64,000 bases of DNA from Herbiconiux solani NBRC 106740 (GCF_001571005.1 NZ_BCST01000005.1:124001-188000); one strand, 5' to 3'; counted from the first letter of the stretch, positions 9,698 through 19,429 are shown. Made by a program: numbers and translations. Notes: generated by a model from the sequence alone, not told the origin.

Positions 9698-10867
9698 TTA
9701 CTTCGCAGCCGCGGCGAGCTCGGCGGCCTTGTCGGCGCCCTCGTCCATGGTGAGTGCCAGGGTCACGAGCGGGTGGGCCGCCTCCTCGAGGATGCGGCGC
9801 CCCTCCTCGACCTTGTTGCCGTCGAGCCGGACCACGAGCGGCTTGGTGGCGGTGTCGCCCAGCACCTCGAGGGCGCCGACGATGCCGTTGGCCACGGCGT
9901 CGCACGCCGTGATGCCACCGAACACGTTCACGAACACGCTCTTGACCTGCTCGTCACCGAGGATCACGTCGAGCCCGTTGGCCATCACCTGAGCGGATGC
10001 TCCGCCACCGATGTCGAGGAAGTTGGCCGGCTTCACGCCGTCGTACTTCTCGCCGGCGTAGGAGACGACATCCAGGGTCGACATCACGAGTCCGGCGCCG
10101 TTGCCGATCACGCCGACCTCGCCGTCGAGCTTCACGTAGTTCAGGCCCAGCTTCTTGGCCTTGGCCTCGAGCGGGTCGGCGGCCTCGGCGTCTTCGAGCG
10201 CCTCGTGCTCGGGGTGACGGAAGTCGGCGTTCTCGTCGAGCGAGACCTTGCCGTCGAGGGCGATGATCTCGCCCTCCTCGGTGAGCACGAGCGGGTTGAC
10301 CTCGACGAGCGTCGCGTCCTCGCCCTTGTAGACCTCCCACAGCTTCACGAAGACGGGGGCGACCTTCTCGACCAATTCCTCGGGGAACTTCGCGTCCACC
10401 GCGATGCGGCGCGCGGTCTCGAGGTCGATGCCCGCGATCGGGTCGACCTCGATGCGGGCGAGGGCCTCGGGGCGCTCGACGGCGAGCTGCTCGATCTCCA
10501 TGCCGCCCTCGTAGCTGGTCAGCGAGAGGTAGGAGCGGTTGGCGCGGTCCAGCAGCACCGAGAAGTAGAACTCCCGGTCGATGCGGGCGCCACCGGCGAC
10601 CATGACGCGCTTGACGACGTGACCCTTGATGTCCAGGCCCAGGATGGCCTTCGCGGCCTCCTCGGCGGCTTCGGGGTCTTTCGCGACCTTGACGCCGCCG
10701 GCCTTCCCGCGGCCGCCCACCTTGACCTGGGCCTTCACCACGGTGACGCCGCCGAGCGTCTCAGCCGCAGCCCTGACCTCCTCGGGGGTGTCGGCGATGA
10801 TGCCCGGGAGCACGGGGACCCCGTAGCTCTCGAACAGGTCTCGGGCTTGGTACTCGAATAGATCCAC
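9698..10867 (-). CDS. sucC: Succinyl-CoA synthetase beta subunit
   Basis: ATP-grasp subunit, 389 residues. I place the start at GTG 10867, giving [19 protein letters not shown] as in the family, with a GGAAG ribosome site 6 bases upstream. An in-frame extension to ATG 10969 adds 34 residues with no family counterpart and is rejected. The ATP-grasp fold is visible through [18 protein letters not shown], the [20 protein letters not shown] metal-binding strand and the C-terminal [18 protein letters not shown] loop. It pairs with SucD downstream. Confidence 0.96.
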   Translation of the reverse strand: MDLFEYQARDLFESYGVPVLPGIIADTPEEVRAAAETLGGVTVVKAQVKVGGRGKAGGVKVAKDPEAAEEAAKAILGLDIKGHVVKRVMVAGGARIDREFYFSVLLDRANRSYLSLTSYEGGMEIEQLAVERPEALARIEVDPIAGIDLETARRIAVDAKFPEELVEKVAPVFVKLWEVYKGEDATLVEVNPLVLTEEGEIIALDGKVSLDENADFRHPEHEALEDAEAADPLEAKAKKLGLNYVKLDGEVGVIGNGAGLVMSTLDVVSYAGEKYDGVKPANFLDIGGGASAQVMANGLDVILGDEQVKSVFVNVFGGITACDAVANGIVGALEVLGDTATKPLVVRLDGNKVEEGRRILEEAAHPLVTLALTMDEGADKAAELAAAAK

Positions 10868-11123
10868 GCTGGTCTTCCAATCCGCTTTCAACTCGTCGTC
10901 CCCGGGGGTGGGGGGACATGACTGATGGCGCGGCGGAATGGATGCCCACTCCGTCGCTCCGGACACCATCTAGAACTCTACCCCCGCCTGGTCTGCGCCC
11001 GGTCCGGGGCTTCGTGACGGGGTGGAGGCATCCACTTCTCCCCCGCCGGGGTTGTTCTCGCGGTTCTCCACAGATGCGCTCTAGCCGCTCTGCTCTGTGG
11101 CTCATCCGACGACCCTTGGGGCC
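10868..11123. promoter_or_regulatory. Divergent intergenic region, sucC / surface protein
   Basis: The longest gene-free stretch of the window (256 bases). On the minus strand TAGAGT (10980-10975) is a plausible -10 box for sucCD, with no recognisable -35 at the matching distance. No clear promoter or strong ribosome site is visible on the plus strand before 11124 apart from a weak GGGG. No repeats or RNA structure stand out. Confidence 0.35.
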
Positions 11124-13514
11124 ATGACCAGAACCCTCCGACTCCTCGCGTCACTCCTGTCCGGCGCCGTCCTCCTCCCGCTGCTCCTCCTCGCCGGCGC
11201 CGCCCCGCCCGCGAACGCCGTCCGGGCCCTCGCGCACGGCGACGGCGTCACCTGGCTCGGCGACCACACCTCCTGGCTCGGCAACTACCGCTTGGCCGAT
11301 GGCCGCTCCGGCTACTGCCTCGAGGTCACGAAGTCTCCGCCGGCCGGGTCCGACGTCGACTACCTCCCCGGCGCCTCGGCCGGCTACTCCACCGATGATG
11401 CCGCGCGGCTGGCGTTCATCTCACGACACTGGGGTGCACCCGGCGACGCACTCACCGCCGCCTCGGCCCAGCTGGCGACCTGGACCGTCACCGGTCTCGG
11501 CGGCCACGACCAGGCCTTCTTCGCCCGGCGCGCGAACGGCGACGCGGGGCTCGTCACCCAGGCGGCCAATCGGATGCTCGAACTCGCGAACGGCGACTCC
11601 GGCGCGTCCCGCGGTGCGACGGCCACGCTGGGTCTGGATGCGAGCGGTATCGGCGCGCGGGTGCTCACCGATCTCTGGGTCGACTTCCTGAGCGGAGCGC
11701 ATCCACTGGCCCCGGCGAGCTACTACGGCGACGTCACGCTCGTCGGCGCGACCTTCGCCGACGGCAGCCGGCGCGCGTACCTGCCCAACGGCCTGGCGCG
11801 GGAGATCGTGCCGGACGAGATCGGCGACCTCGAGACCATCTCGGCCCGCGTGGAGTACCACGCGCTCCCGTTCGGCGCCGACTTCCGATTCGGGCGCAAC
11901 ACCGGCGGCAGTCAGAGCCTCCTGGTGAGCGAACCGAACCTCCTCAGCGCGGCGGCCACGGCCGACACGACGTCTACTTCGGAGCTCCCCTTCCGCCCGC
12001 GGGTCGAGACGGTGACGAGCGCGGCGGTCGCTTCGCCCGGCGCAGCCGTGACCGACACGCTGACGCTCGACGCGCATCCGGATTCGGCGACCGGGGGTCG
12101 CTGGGGCCTCTTCCAGGCGCCGGACGGCGCCTTCCTGCCGATCCCGGTGGTCGTGGCGAGCGTGCTCTGGGGCCCGTTCGGCACCCCGCCGGTGCTCTCC
12201 TCGACGGTCCCGGCCGATGCCCGTCCGGTCTGCCGAAGCGAGCTCTCGATCGACACGGGCCCGGGCGTCTACGCGACCGCACCCTGCACCGTCCCCTCTC
12301 CCGGCTACTACGTCTGGACCGACTCGATCGACCCCGCCCGCACCCCCGCCGACCGCGGAGGCACCCGCCTGCAGGGCTTCACCTCCCCCTTCGGCGTCGC
12401 CTCCGAGACCACCCTCGTCCCCGCCACCCCCCGCCTAGACACCACCGCCACCCTCACCCCCGCCTCTGCCGCTGCCCCTTCGTCTGGCACGGCCGACGCC
12501 GTCCCTGCAGCGAGCGCCGACGACACCCCACTTCCGAGCGCCGCGCCCACCGGTGATGGCACTGCGGCAAGGGCCGCTGCGAGGTCGCATGTCGAGGCAG
12601 CCACCCTCGCGAGCCTGTCCCAGATCGCGACGGCGTCCACCGAAGGGCCCGCGTCGGCGCTCGCGCCCGCCCCGGGCGGTGAGCCGTTCTGCGCGCGCGA
12701 TCGGCTGGTCCTCGCGGGGCTGCCCGAGGGGGCTCCGCCGCTCTCCGTCGTCTCCACCCTGATCGGTCCGCTTCCCGCCGATGCGGCGCACGATGCCGAT
12801 GCGGCTCGAGGAGCCGATGCGGCGCAGGATCCGGATGCAGCCCGAGGCGCCGATGCGGCGCAGGATGCCGGTGCGGCTCGGGATAGCGATGCGGCCCGCG
12901 TGCCCACGCCGCCCGCTGATCCGCTTCCGGTCGCGGGCCGGGTGACCACGCTGCTTGATGCGGACGGCGCTCACCGCACCGACTGCATCCCGGTCACCAC
13001 TCCCGGCTTCTACTACTTCGTCTTCGACGCGACCCCGACGACATCGACGCCGACCCCCGTCCCGTCGATCGGGTCCGAGACCGGAGCCGCACCGGACCTC
13101 CCGGCAGCGATGGACGGCGATCGCTCAGCGACGTTGGCGGATTCGAGCATGGTTCGCCGATTCCTCACCGAGACGGAGGCCGCCGCCCCCGAGGTCGCCG
13201 TGGCCGCCGTCGCCGCCGAGGGGTCGGTGGCGCGGGAGATGCCGGTCCTGGTGAAGGAGTTCTCCGACCACCGAGTGCTGCACGCCGAATCGTTCGTGCT
13301 CACCCCGCCGCCGGCCACCACGCCCCCGACGACACCCCCGGCAGTGAGCACGCCGGCACCGGCTCCCCCGCCCTACGCCGCGCCAGAACGCCCGGTCGCG
13401 CTGGCGAGCACCGGGGTCCCGGCGATGCCTGCCGCCCTCACGGTCGCAGCAGCGGTCCTCGGACTCATGACCGGCCTCGCCGGCCTCGCCTTCGCCCTCC
13501 GCCGCTGGCCTTGA
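11124..13514 (+). CDS. Sortase-anchored surface protein with probable thioester domain
   Basis: A 796-residue secreted protein. A signal peptide (about 1-32, cut after PPANA) is followed by a domain resembling surface thioester (TED) domains. C65 in GYCLEV and Q116 in SAQLATWTVTG occupy the positions of the residues that form the internal Cys-Gln bond used for covalent host or surface attachment. The middle (about 290-740) is Ala/Pro/Thr/Asp-rich and probably extended, including an Asp-Ala-Ala repeat. The C-terminus has LASTG (760-764), a hydrophobic helix and RRWP, a cell-wall sorting signal of the LAxTG type recognised by class E sortases in high-GC Gram-positives. Function as an adhesin is inferred. 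No sortase gene is visible nearby. Confidence 0.75.
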   Translation: MTRTLRLLASLLSGAVLLPLLLLAGAAPPANAVRALAHGDGVTWLGDHTSWLGNYRLADGRSGYCLEVTKSPPAGSDVDYLPGASAGYSTDDAARLAFISRHWGAPGDALTAASAQLATWTVTGLGGHDQAFFARRANGDAGLVTQAANRMLELANGDSGASRGATATLGLDASGIGARVLTDLWVDFLSGAHPLAPASYYGDVTLVGATFADGSRRAYLPNGLAREIVPDEIGDLETISARVEYHALPFGADFRFGRNTGGSQSLLVSEPNLLSAAATADTTSTSELPFRPRVETVTSAAVASPGAAVTDTLTLDAHPDSATGGRWGLFQAPDGAFLPIPVVVASVLWGPFGTPPVLSSTVPADARPVCRSELSIDTGPGVYATAPCTVPSPGYYVWTDSIDPARTPADRGGTRLQGFTSPFGVASETTLVPATPRLDTTATLTPASAAAPSSGTADAVPAASADDTPLPSAAPTGDGTAARAAARSHVEAATLASLSQIATASTEGPASALAPAPGGEPFCARDRLVLAGLPEGAPPLSVVSTLIGPLPADAAHDADAARGADAAQDPDAARGADAAQDAGAARDSDAARVPTPPADPLPVAGRVTTLLDADGAHRTDCIPVTTPGFYYFVFDATPTTSTPTPVPSIGSETGAAPDLPAAMDGDRSATLADSSMVRRFLTETEAAAPEVAVAAVAAEGSVAREMPVLVKEFSDHRVLHAESFVLTPPPATTPPTTPPAVSTPAPAPPPYAAPERPVALASTGVPAMPAALTVAAAVLGLMTGLAGLAFALRRWP
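12780..12899 (+). repeat. 18-base coding repeat (Asp-Ala-Ala hexapeptides)
   Basis: 120 bases encoding nearly seven copies of the hexapeptide DAA[RQH][DG][APS] within the stalk of the surface protein. Copies keep a GATGCGGC core and diverge at the ends, consistent with slippage or unequal exchange. Copy number could vary between strains. Confidence 0.75.
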
Positions 13515-13535
13515 CCCACCGCCCGCTCGCCTCAG

Positions 13536-13552
13536 CCCGGCGCTGCGCCGGG
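13536..13552. terminator. Hairpin between convergent surface-protein and pcrA genes
   Basis: Perfect 7-base arms CCCGGCG/CGCCGGG with a 3-base loop, 22 bases after the surface-protein stop and between two converging genes. It would act in both directions. No U tract. Confidence 0.5.
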
Positions 13553-13644
13553 TCGGGCGGGGCTTCGGCACGCGCCCGCCTCGGGCCGCCCTCGGGACGA
13601 CCCGTGCGGGGGGTGCGGGTGCCCCCGGCAGCAGGCGACGGGGG

Positions 13645-16098
13645 TCAGAGCTTTTCGATGGGGGCGATCTTGATGAGGAGCTTCTTCGGGCCCGCCGACT
13701 CGAACTGCACGTGCGCCACGCGCTTCGAGCCCTCGCCCGTGACCTGGTTTACCCGGCCCTCGCCGAAGTCGGTGTGGCGGATGCGGTCGCCCGGCGCGAG
13801 CTCGAGGTCGCCGTTGTCGCGCACCTGGCCGGTGACCCGGTTCGCCCACTCGGTCTTCGGCCGCGGGGGCCCCGGCGGGATGCCGAAGCCGGAATCGCTG
13901 TTCCAGCGCGAGTTGCCGCCACCACCGCCACCGCCGCCGTACGACCCCCGGCCGCCCCGGGACGCGTTCAGCGCCCGCGGCTCGGTGCCGCCGCGCGAAG
14001 TAGCCATTCCGGGCGACTGGATCCACTCGATCAGCTCGGCCGGGATCTCCTGCAGGTACCGGCTCGGCATCGCGACCGCGGTCTCGCCGAACTGCGCGCG
14101 GGTCATCGCCAGGGACAAGAACAACCGCTTCCGCGCCCGCGTGATGCCGACGTAGAACAGCCGCCGTTCCTCCGCCGGGCCACCCGGTTCGCTCGCCGAC
14201 ATCCGGTGCGGCAACAGGTCTTCCTCGATACCGGTGAGGAACACCGCGTCGTACTCCAGGCCCTTCGCGGTGTGCAGCGTCATCAGCGACACCGTTCCGC
14301 TCGAGTCGTCGAGGTCGTCGACCGCCGCGACCAGCGACACCTCGGTCAGGAAGTCGACGAGCGTGCCGTCGGGGTTGTTGCGGTTGAACTCCTTCGTGAC
14401 CGCCAGGAGTTCTTCGACGTTCTCGGCCCGCGCCTCGTCCTGCGGGTCCCGCGTCGCCCGCAGGCTCGTCACCAGCCCGCTGCGCTCCATCAGAACCTGC
14501 AGCACCTCACCGACCTGGGCCTCGCCACCCGGGCGCTCCGGATCGACCAGCTCGCTCGCCTCGTCGAGCAGCGACGCCAGCTGCAGGATCGCGCCCGTCA
14601 CCTTCGGCCCCAGCCCGAGCTCCTTGGCTCGGCGCATCGCCTCCCGGTAGCTGATCTGCTCCCGCTCGGCGAACGACGCCAGTTGCGTCTCGGTCGCCGG
14701 ACCGATGCCGCGCTTCGGGGTGTTGAGGATGCGGCGCAGCGCCAGCCCGTCGAAGGGGTTCGCGACGGCCGTGAGGTAGGCCATCGCATCCTTGATCTCG
14801 GCGCGCTCGTAGAACTTCGTGCCGCCGAGCACCCGGTACGGCAGGGCCGAGCGGATGAAGATCTCCTCCAGCGCACGGGTCTGCGAGTTGGTGCGGTAGA
14901 ACACGGCGATCTGGTTGTAGGGGGTGCCCCCCTCGTGCAGCTTGGCGATCTCGTCGGCGACGAACTGCGCCTCGTCGTGACCGGAGTACCCGGTGAAACC
15001 GACGATCTTGTCGCCGTCGCCCACCGCCGTCCACAACTTCTTGTCTTTGCGGTCGAAGTTGTTCGAGATCACCGAGTTCGCCGCGGTCAGGATGTTCTGC
15101 GTCGACCGGTAGTTCTGCTCGAGCAGCACGACGCTCGCCCCCGGGAAGTCGCGCTCGAACTCGACGATGTTGCGGATGTCGGCGCCCCGGAAGGCGTAGA
15201 TCGACTGGTCCGAGTCACCGACCACGGTCAGCGAGGCGCCGCCGCCGCCGAATGCCGGCAGCCCGGAGAGCTCGTTCGACTCCGGCGGCCGGGTGAGCTC
15301 GCGGATCAGCGCGTACTGCGCGTGGTTGGTGTCTTGGTACTCGTCGACCAGGATGTGCCGGAACCGACGCTGGTACTTCTCCGCCACCTGCGGGAAGGCG
15401 CGGAACAGGTAGACCGTCTGGCTGATCAGGTCGTCGAAGTCGAAGGCGTTCGCATCCCTCAGCGCCCGCGTGTAGGCCCGGAAGCACTCGACGAACATCG
15501 CGTCGTTCGGGTCGGAGAAGTTCGCCTGCCGCGCGTAGGTCTCGACATCGGTCAGCTCGTTCTTGAGCTTCGAGATCTTGCCGGTGACCTGCGCCACCGT
15601 GAAACCGTAGGTGTCGGCCTGGAGGTCTTTGATGATCCGCTTCACCAGCGCCCGCGAATCCTGCGAGTCGTAGATCGTGAACGCCTTCGTGAACCCGAAG
15701 TTCTCGGCCTCGCGACGGAGGATGCGCACGCAGGCCGAGTGGAACGTCGAGATCCACATCCCCTCCGCCACCTGCCCGAGCAGGTGACCGACGCGCTCAC
15801 GCATCTCGGCCGCGGCCTTGTTGGTGAAGGTGATCGCGAGGATCTGGCTCGGCCAGGCTTCGCCGTTGCGGATGAGGCTGGCGATGCGATGAGTGAGCAC
15901 CCGGGTCTTGCCACTGCCGGCGCCCGCGACGATCAGCAGGGCGGGCCCGCGGTAGACGACGGCCTCGCGCTGCTCGGGGTTCAGCCCCTCGAGCAGCGGG
16001 TCGTCACCCGAGCCGTCGCCGGTTCCGTCGGAGTTGCCGCGACCGTCGACGATCACAGGGGTGATGCGGGCCGGGGTCGATTCGGTGGTGTCGCTCAT
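13645..16098 (-). CDS. pcrA: ATP-dependent DNA helicase PcrA/UvrD
   Basis: Superfamily 1A 3'-5' helicase of 817 residues, acting in nucleotide excision repair and in clearing stalled replication or transcription. Walker A is GAGSGKT (59-65), preceded by the Q-motif LNPEQREAV. Later motifs include TFTNKAAAEM (Ia), VDEYQDTNHAQY (II), VGDSDQSIYAFRGAD (III), LEQNYRS (IV), LMTLHTAKGLEYDAVFL (V) and LFYVGITRARKRL (VI). The C-terminus has a glycine-rich linker and a Tudor-like domain (GDRIRHTDFGEGRV), which in PcrA contacts RNA polymerase. Its place beside sucCD matches uvrD1 in mycobacteria. Confidence 0.96.
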   Translation of the reverse strand: MSDTTESTPARITPVIVDGRGNSDGTGDGSGDDPLLEGLNPEQREAVVYRGPALLIVAGAGSGKTRVLTHRIASLIRNGEAWPSQILAITFTNKAAAEMRERVGHLLGQVAEGMWISTFHSACVRILRREAENFGFTKAFTIYDSQDSRALVKRIIKDLQADTYGFTVAQVTGKISKLKNELTDVETYARQANFSDPNDAMFVECFRAYTRALRDANAFDFDDLISQTVYLFRAFPQVAEKYQRRFRHILVDEYQDTNHAQYALIRELTRPPESNELSGLPAFGGGGASLTVVGDSDQSIYAFRGADIRNIVEFERDFPGASVVLLEQNYRSTQNILTAANSVISNNFDRKDKKLWTAVGDGDKIVGFTGYSGHDEAQFVADEIAKLHEGGTPYNQIAVFYRTNSQTRALEEIFIRSALPYRVLGGTKFYERAEIKDAMAYLTAVANPFDGLALRRILNTPKRGIGPATETQLASFAEREQISYREAMRRAKELGLGPKVTGAILQLASLLDEASELVDPERPGGEAQVGEVLQVLMERSGLVTSLRATRDPQDEARAENVEELLAVTKEFNRNNPDGTLVDFLTEVSLVAAVDDLDDSSGTVSLMTLHTAKGLEYDAVFLTGIEEDLLPHRMSASEPGGPAEERRLFYVGITRARKRLFLSLAMTRAQFGETAVAMPSRYLQEIPAELIEWIQSPGMATSRGGTEPRALNASRGGRGSYGGGGGGGGNSRWNSDSGFGIPPGPPRPKTEWANRVTGQVRDNGDLELAPGDRIRHTDFGEGRVNQVTGEGSKRVAHVQFESAGPKKLLIKIAPIEKL

Positions 16099-16110
16099 GC
16101 TGCGACAAGT

Positions 16111-17286
16111 TTAGGCCGCGCCACCGACAGCGGGCTCGGAGCCGCCGGCCACACCCCCACGGCCCTCACCGGCCGCGGCCTGAAGCGGCCGAACTGTCTG
16201 AAGGGCCCGGACCGCTCGCACCGCCAGATCCGGCTGATCCGCGAACACCCCGTCGACGCCGCTGCCCAGGATGGCGCCGAACTCGTCCTCCCACCGCCCG
16301 AAAGCCCCGGCAGCGCCCGAGACCCGGTAGTCGACGGGAAGGAATTCGTTCTCGGCCCGCAACGTCCAAGTGAACACCGACAGCCCCGCCCTCTGCGCCC
16401 GCGCGACGACGTCCGAGACCCCGGTCGCCCGCCCGTCCGCATCCCGCACCAGGATCAGGTCCTTGTCGAGGCTCACCCCGTCGACCTCCCCGGCGAGCGC
16501 CCGCAGCCCGGCATCCGTCAGCGACGCCGCGTACGGGGCGGCCGCGGCCCCGTGCAGCGCCACCTCGTCGAACGGCGCGCCCGTCGCCTCGAGCAGATAG
16601 ACGTACTGCGCCTGCACCCCGGCGGCGCGCAGCTGCAGCAGCACCGTCTTCTCGAACGACTCGATGACGAGCGGATGCGTGGCAGCGCGAGAGCCCAAGC
16701 CAGCACGAGCGGCAACACCAGCGCCAGCGCCAATACCAACACCCACGCCCCAGCCAGCCTCCCGCAGCTCCCCCGCGACGATCTCCCCGATCGGCATCCC
16801 GAGCCCCGCGAAATACGTCGCGTGCTTGATCTCGACGACCACACCCCCACCGGCCTCGGCCGCGATCTCGAGCACGTCCCGCAACCGCAGCACGCCCTCC
16901 GTCCCGTCGAAGGCCGCACTCGCCGGCCGAATCGAGGGCAGTCGCTCGCGGGCCCGCAGCGTCGCGAGCTCGGCCCACGTGAAGTCCTCGGCGAACCAGC
17001 CGTGCTCGACGATCCCGTCGACCGTCTTCGAGGTGCGCCGATCGGCGAACTCCGGCCGCTCGGCCACATCCGTCGTACCCGAGATCTCGTTCTCGTGCCG
17101 CACGACCGGCACCCCGTCGCGCGAGAGCACCACGTCGGGCTCGACCAGCTCGGCGCCCAGCGCGAACGCGAGCCGATACGCCGAGGCCGTGTGCTCGGGC
17201 CGATACCCGCTGGCACCCCGATGCCCGATCACAGGCGAGGACCCGAAGCGCACAGCCCCAGCACCCGATTCCGACATCACCCTCAC
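16111..17286 (-). CDS. Glycerophosphodiester phosphodiesterase
   Basis: GDPD-family TIM barrel hydrolysing glycerophosphodiesters to glycerol-3-phosphate and an alcohol. Catalytic landmarks are HRGASGYRPEHT (H22, E31), EPDVV (E49, D51), RHENEI (H64) and VVEIKHATY. No signal peptide is visible, so it is probably cytoplasmic. The GTG start overlaps the stop of the upstream acyltransferase gene (GTGA); ATG 17277 is an alternative. Residues around 200-222 are a Gly/Ala/Val-only insertion from a repetitive DNA stretch. The C-terminus ends in a Gly/Ala tail of no recognised function. Confidence 0.88.
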   Translation of the reverse strand: MRVMSESGAGAVRFGSSPVIGHRGASGYRPEHTASAYRLAFALGAELVEPDVVLSRDGVPVVRHENEISGTTDVAERPEFADRRTSKTVDGIVEHGWFAEDFTWAELATLRARERLPSIRPASAAFDGTEGVLRLRDVLEIAAEAGGGVVVEIKHATYFAGLGMPIGEIVAGELREAGWGVGVGIGAGAGVAARAGLGSRAATHPLVIESFEKTVLLQLRAAGVQAQYVYLLEATGAPFDEVALHGAAAAPYAASLTDAGLRALAGEVDGVSLDKDLILVRDADGRATGVSDVVARAQRAGLSVFTWTLRAENEFLPVDYRVSGAAGAFGRWEDEFGAILGSGVDGVFADQPDLAVRAVRALQTVRPLQAAAGEGRGGVAGGSEPAVGGAA

Positions 17287-18443
17287 ACGCTAGCGGGTAC
17301 GGCCTTCTTCACCTTGGGGAACAGCCGCCGCCCGAGCGCCTGGCTCGGCCGCTCGACGAACCGGTAGCAGACCTCCGTGGCGATCGCCACGGCCACGAGC
17401 GTGATCGCGAGCTCGATCGTGTACGGCAGCGAGGTACGGGCGTTCAGCACCCCGAGGATGCCGAGTCCGAGCGGTGCGTGCACCAGGTAGAGGGAGTAGC
17501 TGCGCCGCGCGACGACCGACAGCGGCTTGAAGGGCTTGACCCTGCCCTCGGCGAGCACCGCGATCAGGAAGATGAGGAACGCGAAGAGCGCGTTCGTCGG
17601 GTACGAGTAGTCCGGCAGCAGGTTCGAGGGATAGATCAGCTCCATGCAGATGATCCAGACCACCCACGCCGCGATTCCGTAGAGCGACGCGATCCAGAGC
17701 TTCAGTCGCTTCGTGACCACGAGGTAGGTCAGCTGCCCGAGCACGAGCAGCGGCACCATCCCGACCGTGATGATCAGGAAGAAGAGGGGCCGGGCCAGCC
17801 CGCTGACCGCGAACACGATCAGCACGATGACGAGGATGGCGGGGCTGAGCAGGAACGGCGCCCTCGGCAGCAGGGTCTTGAGGCCCCACATCAGCAGGTA
17901 GAACGACATCTCGACCGCCAGCGTCCACGCCACCACGAGGATGATCGTGCGCGGTTCGGCCACGTAGTTCGCGAGGCTGAAGTTGGTCAGCAGGTCCCAC
18001 CCCGTGAGCGCTCCGCCGTCGCCGCTCTTGGCCGGGCTGCCGGTGACGAAGGCGATCGCGAGCGCGAGCAGCACGGCGAACACCAGCGGAGGGTAGATCC
18101 TCAGGATGCGCTTGGTGATGAACTCGCGGCCCGTCTCGCGGGTCGCGGCGTGCGTGATCACGAAGCCGGAGATGAAGAAGAACAGGGCGACGCCGAACCA
18201 GCCGAAGCTCTCGACGATGGCCAGCGGCTTCTCGATGAAGCGATCGACCAGCCGGAACGGCAGCCACGAGCGGCCGGCCGCTTCGAGGAAGAAGCCGACC
18301 AGGTGCGCCCAGACCACGAGCAGGGCGGCGATGCCGCGCAGCTGGTCGAGGAGACCGAAGAATCCCGGACCGCCCCGCCCGGTCGCCGGAAGCGGCGAGG
18401 ATGCCGGCACTGCTGCCGGAGAGCTTGGAGCGTCCTTGGACAT
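17283..18443 (-). CDS. Acyltransferase 3 family membrane protein
   Basis: A 386-residue integral membrane O-acyltransferase of the OafA type, with about ten helices. The family's first-helix motif LRGIAALLVVWAHLVGFF contains the essential His (H47), and FGWFGVALFFFISGFVI follows. Such proteins move acyl groups onto surface sugars or lipids; the acceptor is not predictable. The C-terminal helix is followed by RFVERPSQALGRRLF, also typical. It overlaps the downstream phosphodiesterase by 4 bases. Confidence 0.88.
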   Translation of the reverse strand: MSKDAPSSPAAVPASSPLPATGRGGPGFFGLLDQLRGIAALLVVWAHLVGFFLEAAGRSWLPFRLVDRFIEKPLAIVESFGWFGVALFFFISGFVITHAATRETGREFITKRILRIYPPLVFAVLLALAIAFVTGSPAKSGDGGALTGWDLLTNFSLANYVAEPRTIILVVAWTLAVEMSFYLLMWGLKTLLPRAPFLLSPAILVIVLIVFAVSGLARPLFFLIITVGMVPLLVLGQLTYLVVTKRLKLWIASLYGIAAWVVWIICMELIYPSNLLPDYSYPTNALFAFLIFLIAVLAEGRVKPFKPLSVVARRSYSLYLVHAPLGLGILGVLNARTSLPYTIELAITLVAVAIATEVCYRFVERPSQALGRRLFPKVKKAVPASV

Positions 18444-18552
18444 TGGTTAATGCTCTCATAGCATTCCGCCGACAGTGAATTGGCAGGCGGGGAACGGGCA
18501 TCCCCGATACCTTTGTATGACCACGATCACGTTCCCAATGGAAGAGACCGAC

Positions 18553-19380
18553 ATGGCAGCAGAGTCCAGCAACCCCGCCTTCGCACGGAATCCGGTGTTC
18601 AACGGCAAGAAGGGTGTGGCGCAGACGCCCACCATCTCCGCCGAGGGCCTCCAGGAGATGTACCAGCGTCCCGACGCGACCCCGACCGACACCGGCCGGA
18701 TGAGCTACGAAGACACCATCGTCAAGACGGTGGTGATGTTCGTCATCCTCATCGCCACCGCGGCGATCAGCTTCCTGGCGAACTACCCGCAGCCGACGGC
18801 CCTGGGCCTCGGCCTCATGATCGTCGGCGTCATCGGCGGTCTCGTCCTCGGCCTCGTCAACGCCTTCAAGCGCGAGCCGTCCGTTCCGCTGATCCTGGCC
18901 TACGCGGCCTTCGAAGGTCTCGCGGTCGGAGGCCTCTCCGGCTTCTTCGAGTCGCGCTACCCCGGCATCGTCATCCAGGCGGTCCTCGCCACCTTCGCGG
19001 TCTTCGGCGTCACACTGGCGCTGTTCGCGAGCGGCAAGGTGCGCGCCTCCAAGCGGGCGACCAAGATCTTCCTGATCGCCATCATCGGCTATGCCGTCTT
19101 CTCGCTCATCAACTTCGTGCTGATGGCCACCGGCGCCGTCCCGAACGCGTTCGGCCTCCGCGGCGTCGAGATCTTCGGCATCCCGCTGGGCCTCGTGATC
19201 GGCGTGCTCGCCGTCATCCTCGCCGCCTACTCGCTCGTGCTCGACTTCGACTCCGTGCAGCGCGGCGTCAAGGCCGGTGCGCCGCGCAAGTACGGCTGGT
19301 CGGCGGCCTTCGGCCTGACCCTCACGATCGTCTGGCTCTACCTCGAGCTGCTGCGGATCATCGCGATCTTCCGCAACTAG
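18553..19380 (+). CDS. Bax inhibitor-1/YccA family membrane protein
   Basis: 275 residues from ATG 18553, chosen because GGAAGAG lies 6 bases upstream; in-frame codons before it lack a ribosome site. A 50-residue soluble N-terminus (SNPAFARNPVF is typical of actinobacterial members) precedes seven predicted membrane helices with the family-like DFDSVQRGVK segment before the last helix. Members of the TMBIM/BI-1 family are pH-sensitive calcium-leak channels in the structurally studied case, and YccA modulates FtsH. The role in actinobacteria is unknown. It is monocistronic and ends at a strong shared terminator. Confidence 0.85.
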   Translation: MAAESSNPAFARNPVFNGKKGVAQTPTISAEGLQEMYQRPDATPTDTGRMSYEDTIVKTVVMFVILIATAAISFLANYPQPTALGLGLMIVGVIGGLVLGLVNAFKREPSVPLILAYAAFEGLAVGGLSGFFESRYPGIVIQAVLATFAVFGVTLALFASGKVRASKRATKIFLIAIIGYAVFSLINFVLMATGAVPNAFGLRGVEIFGIPLGLVIGVLAVILAAYSLVLDFDSVQRGVKAGAPRKYGWSAAFGLTLTIVWLYLELLRIIAIFRN

Positions 19381-19429
19381 CGGCTCGCGGCTAGCGGCTG
19401 ACAACCCGCCACCCGCACCACCGAAACGA

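Noticed and set aside
10868-10969. 34-codon N-terminal extension of sucC from an ATG near a -10-like box, suggesting a leaderless start
   Set aside because: The extension has no family counterpart, while GTG 10867 has a ribosome site and gives the conserved SucC N-terminus.
13711-17367. A 1218-codon open frame on the plus strand antisense to pcrA, the phosphodiesterase and the acyltransferase
   Set aside because: It spans three real genes with clear motifs on the other strand. The translation is Arg/Asp/Gly/His-rich with no domain. Long antisense frames are expected where third positions are almost all G or C.
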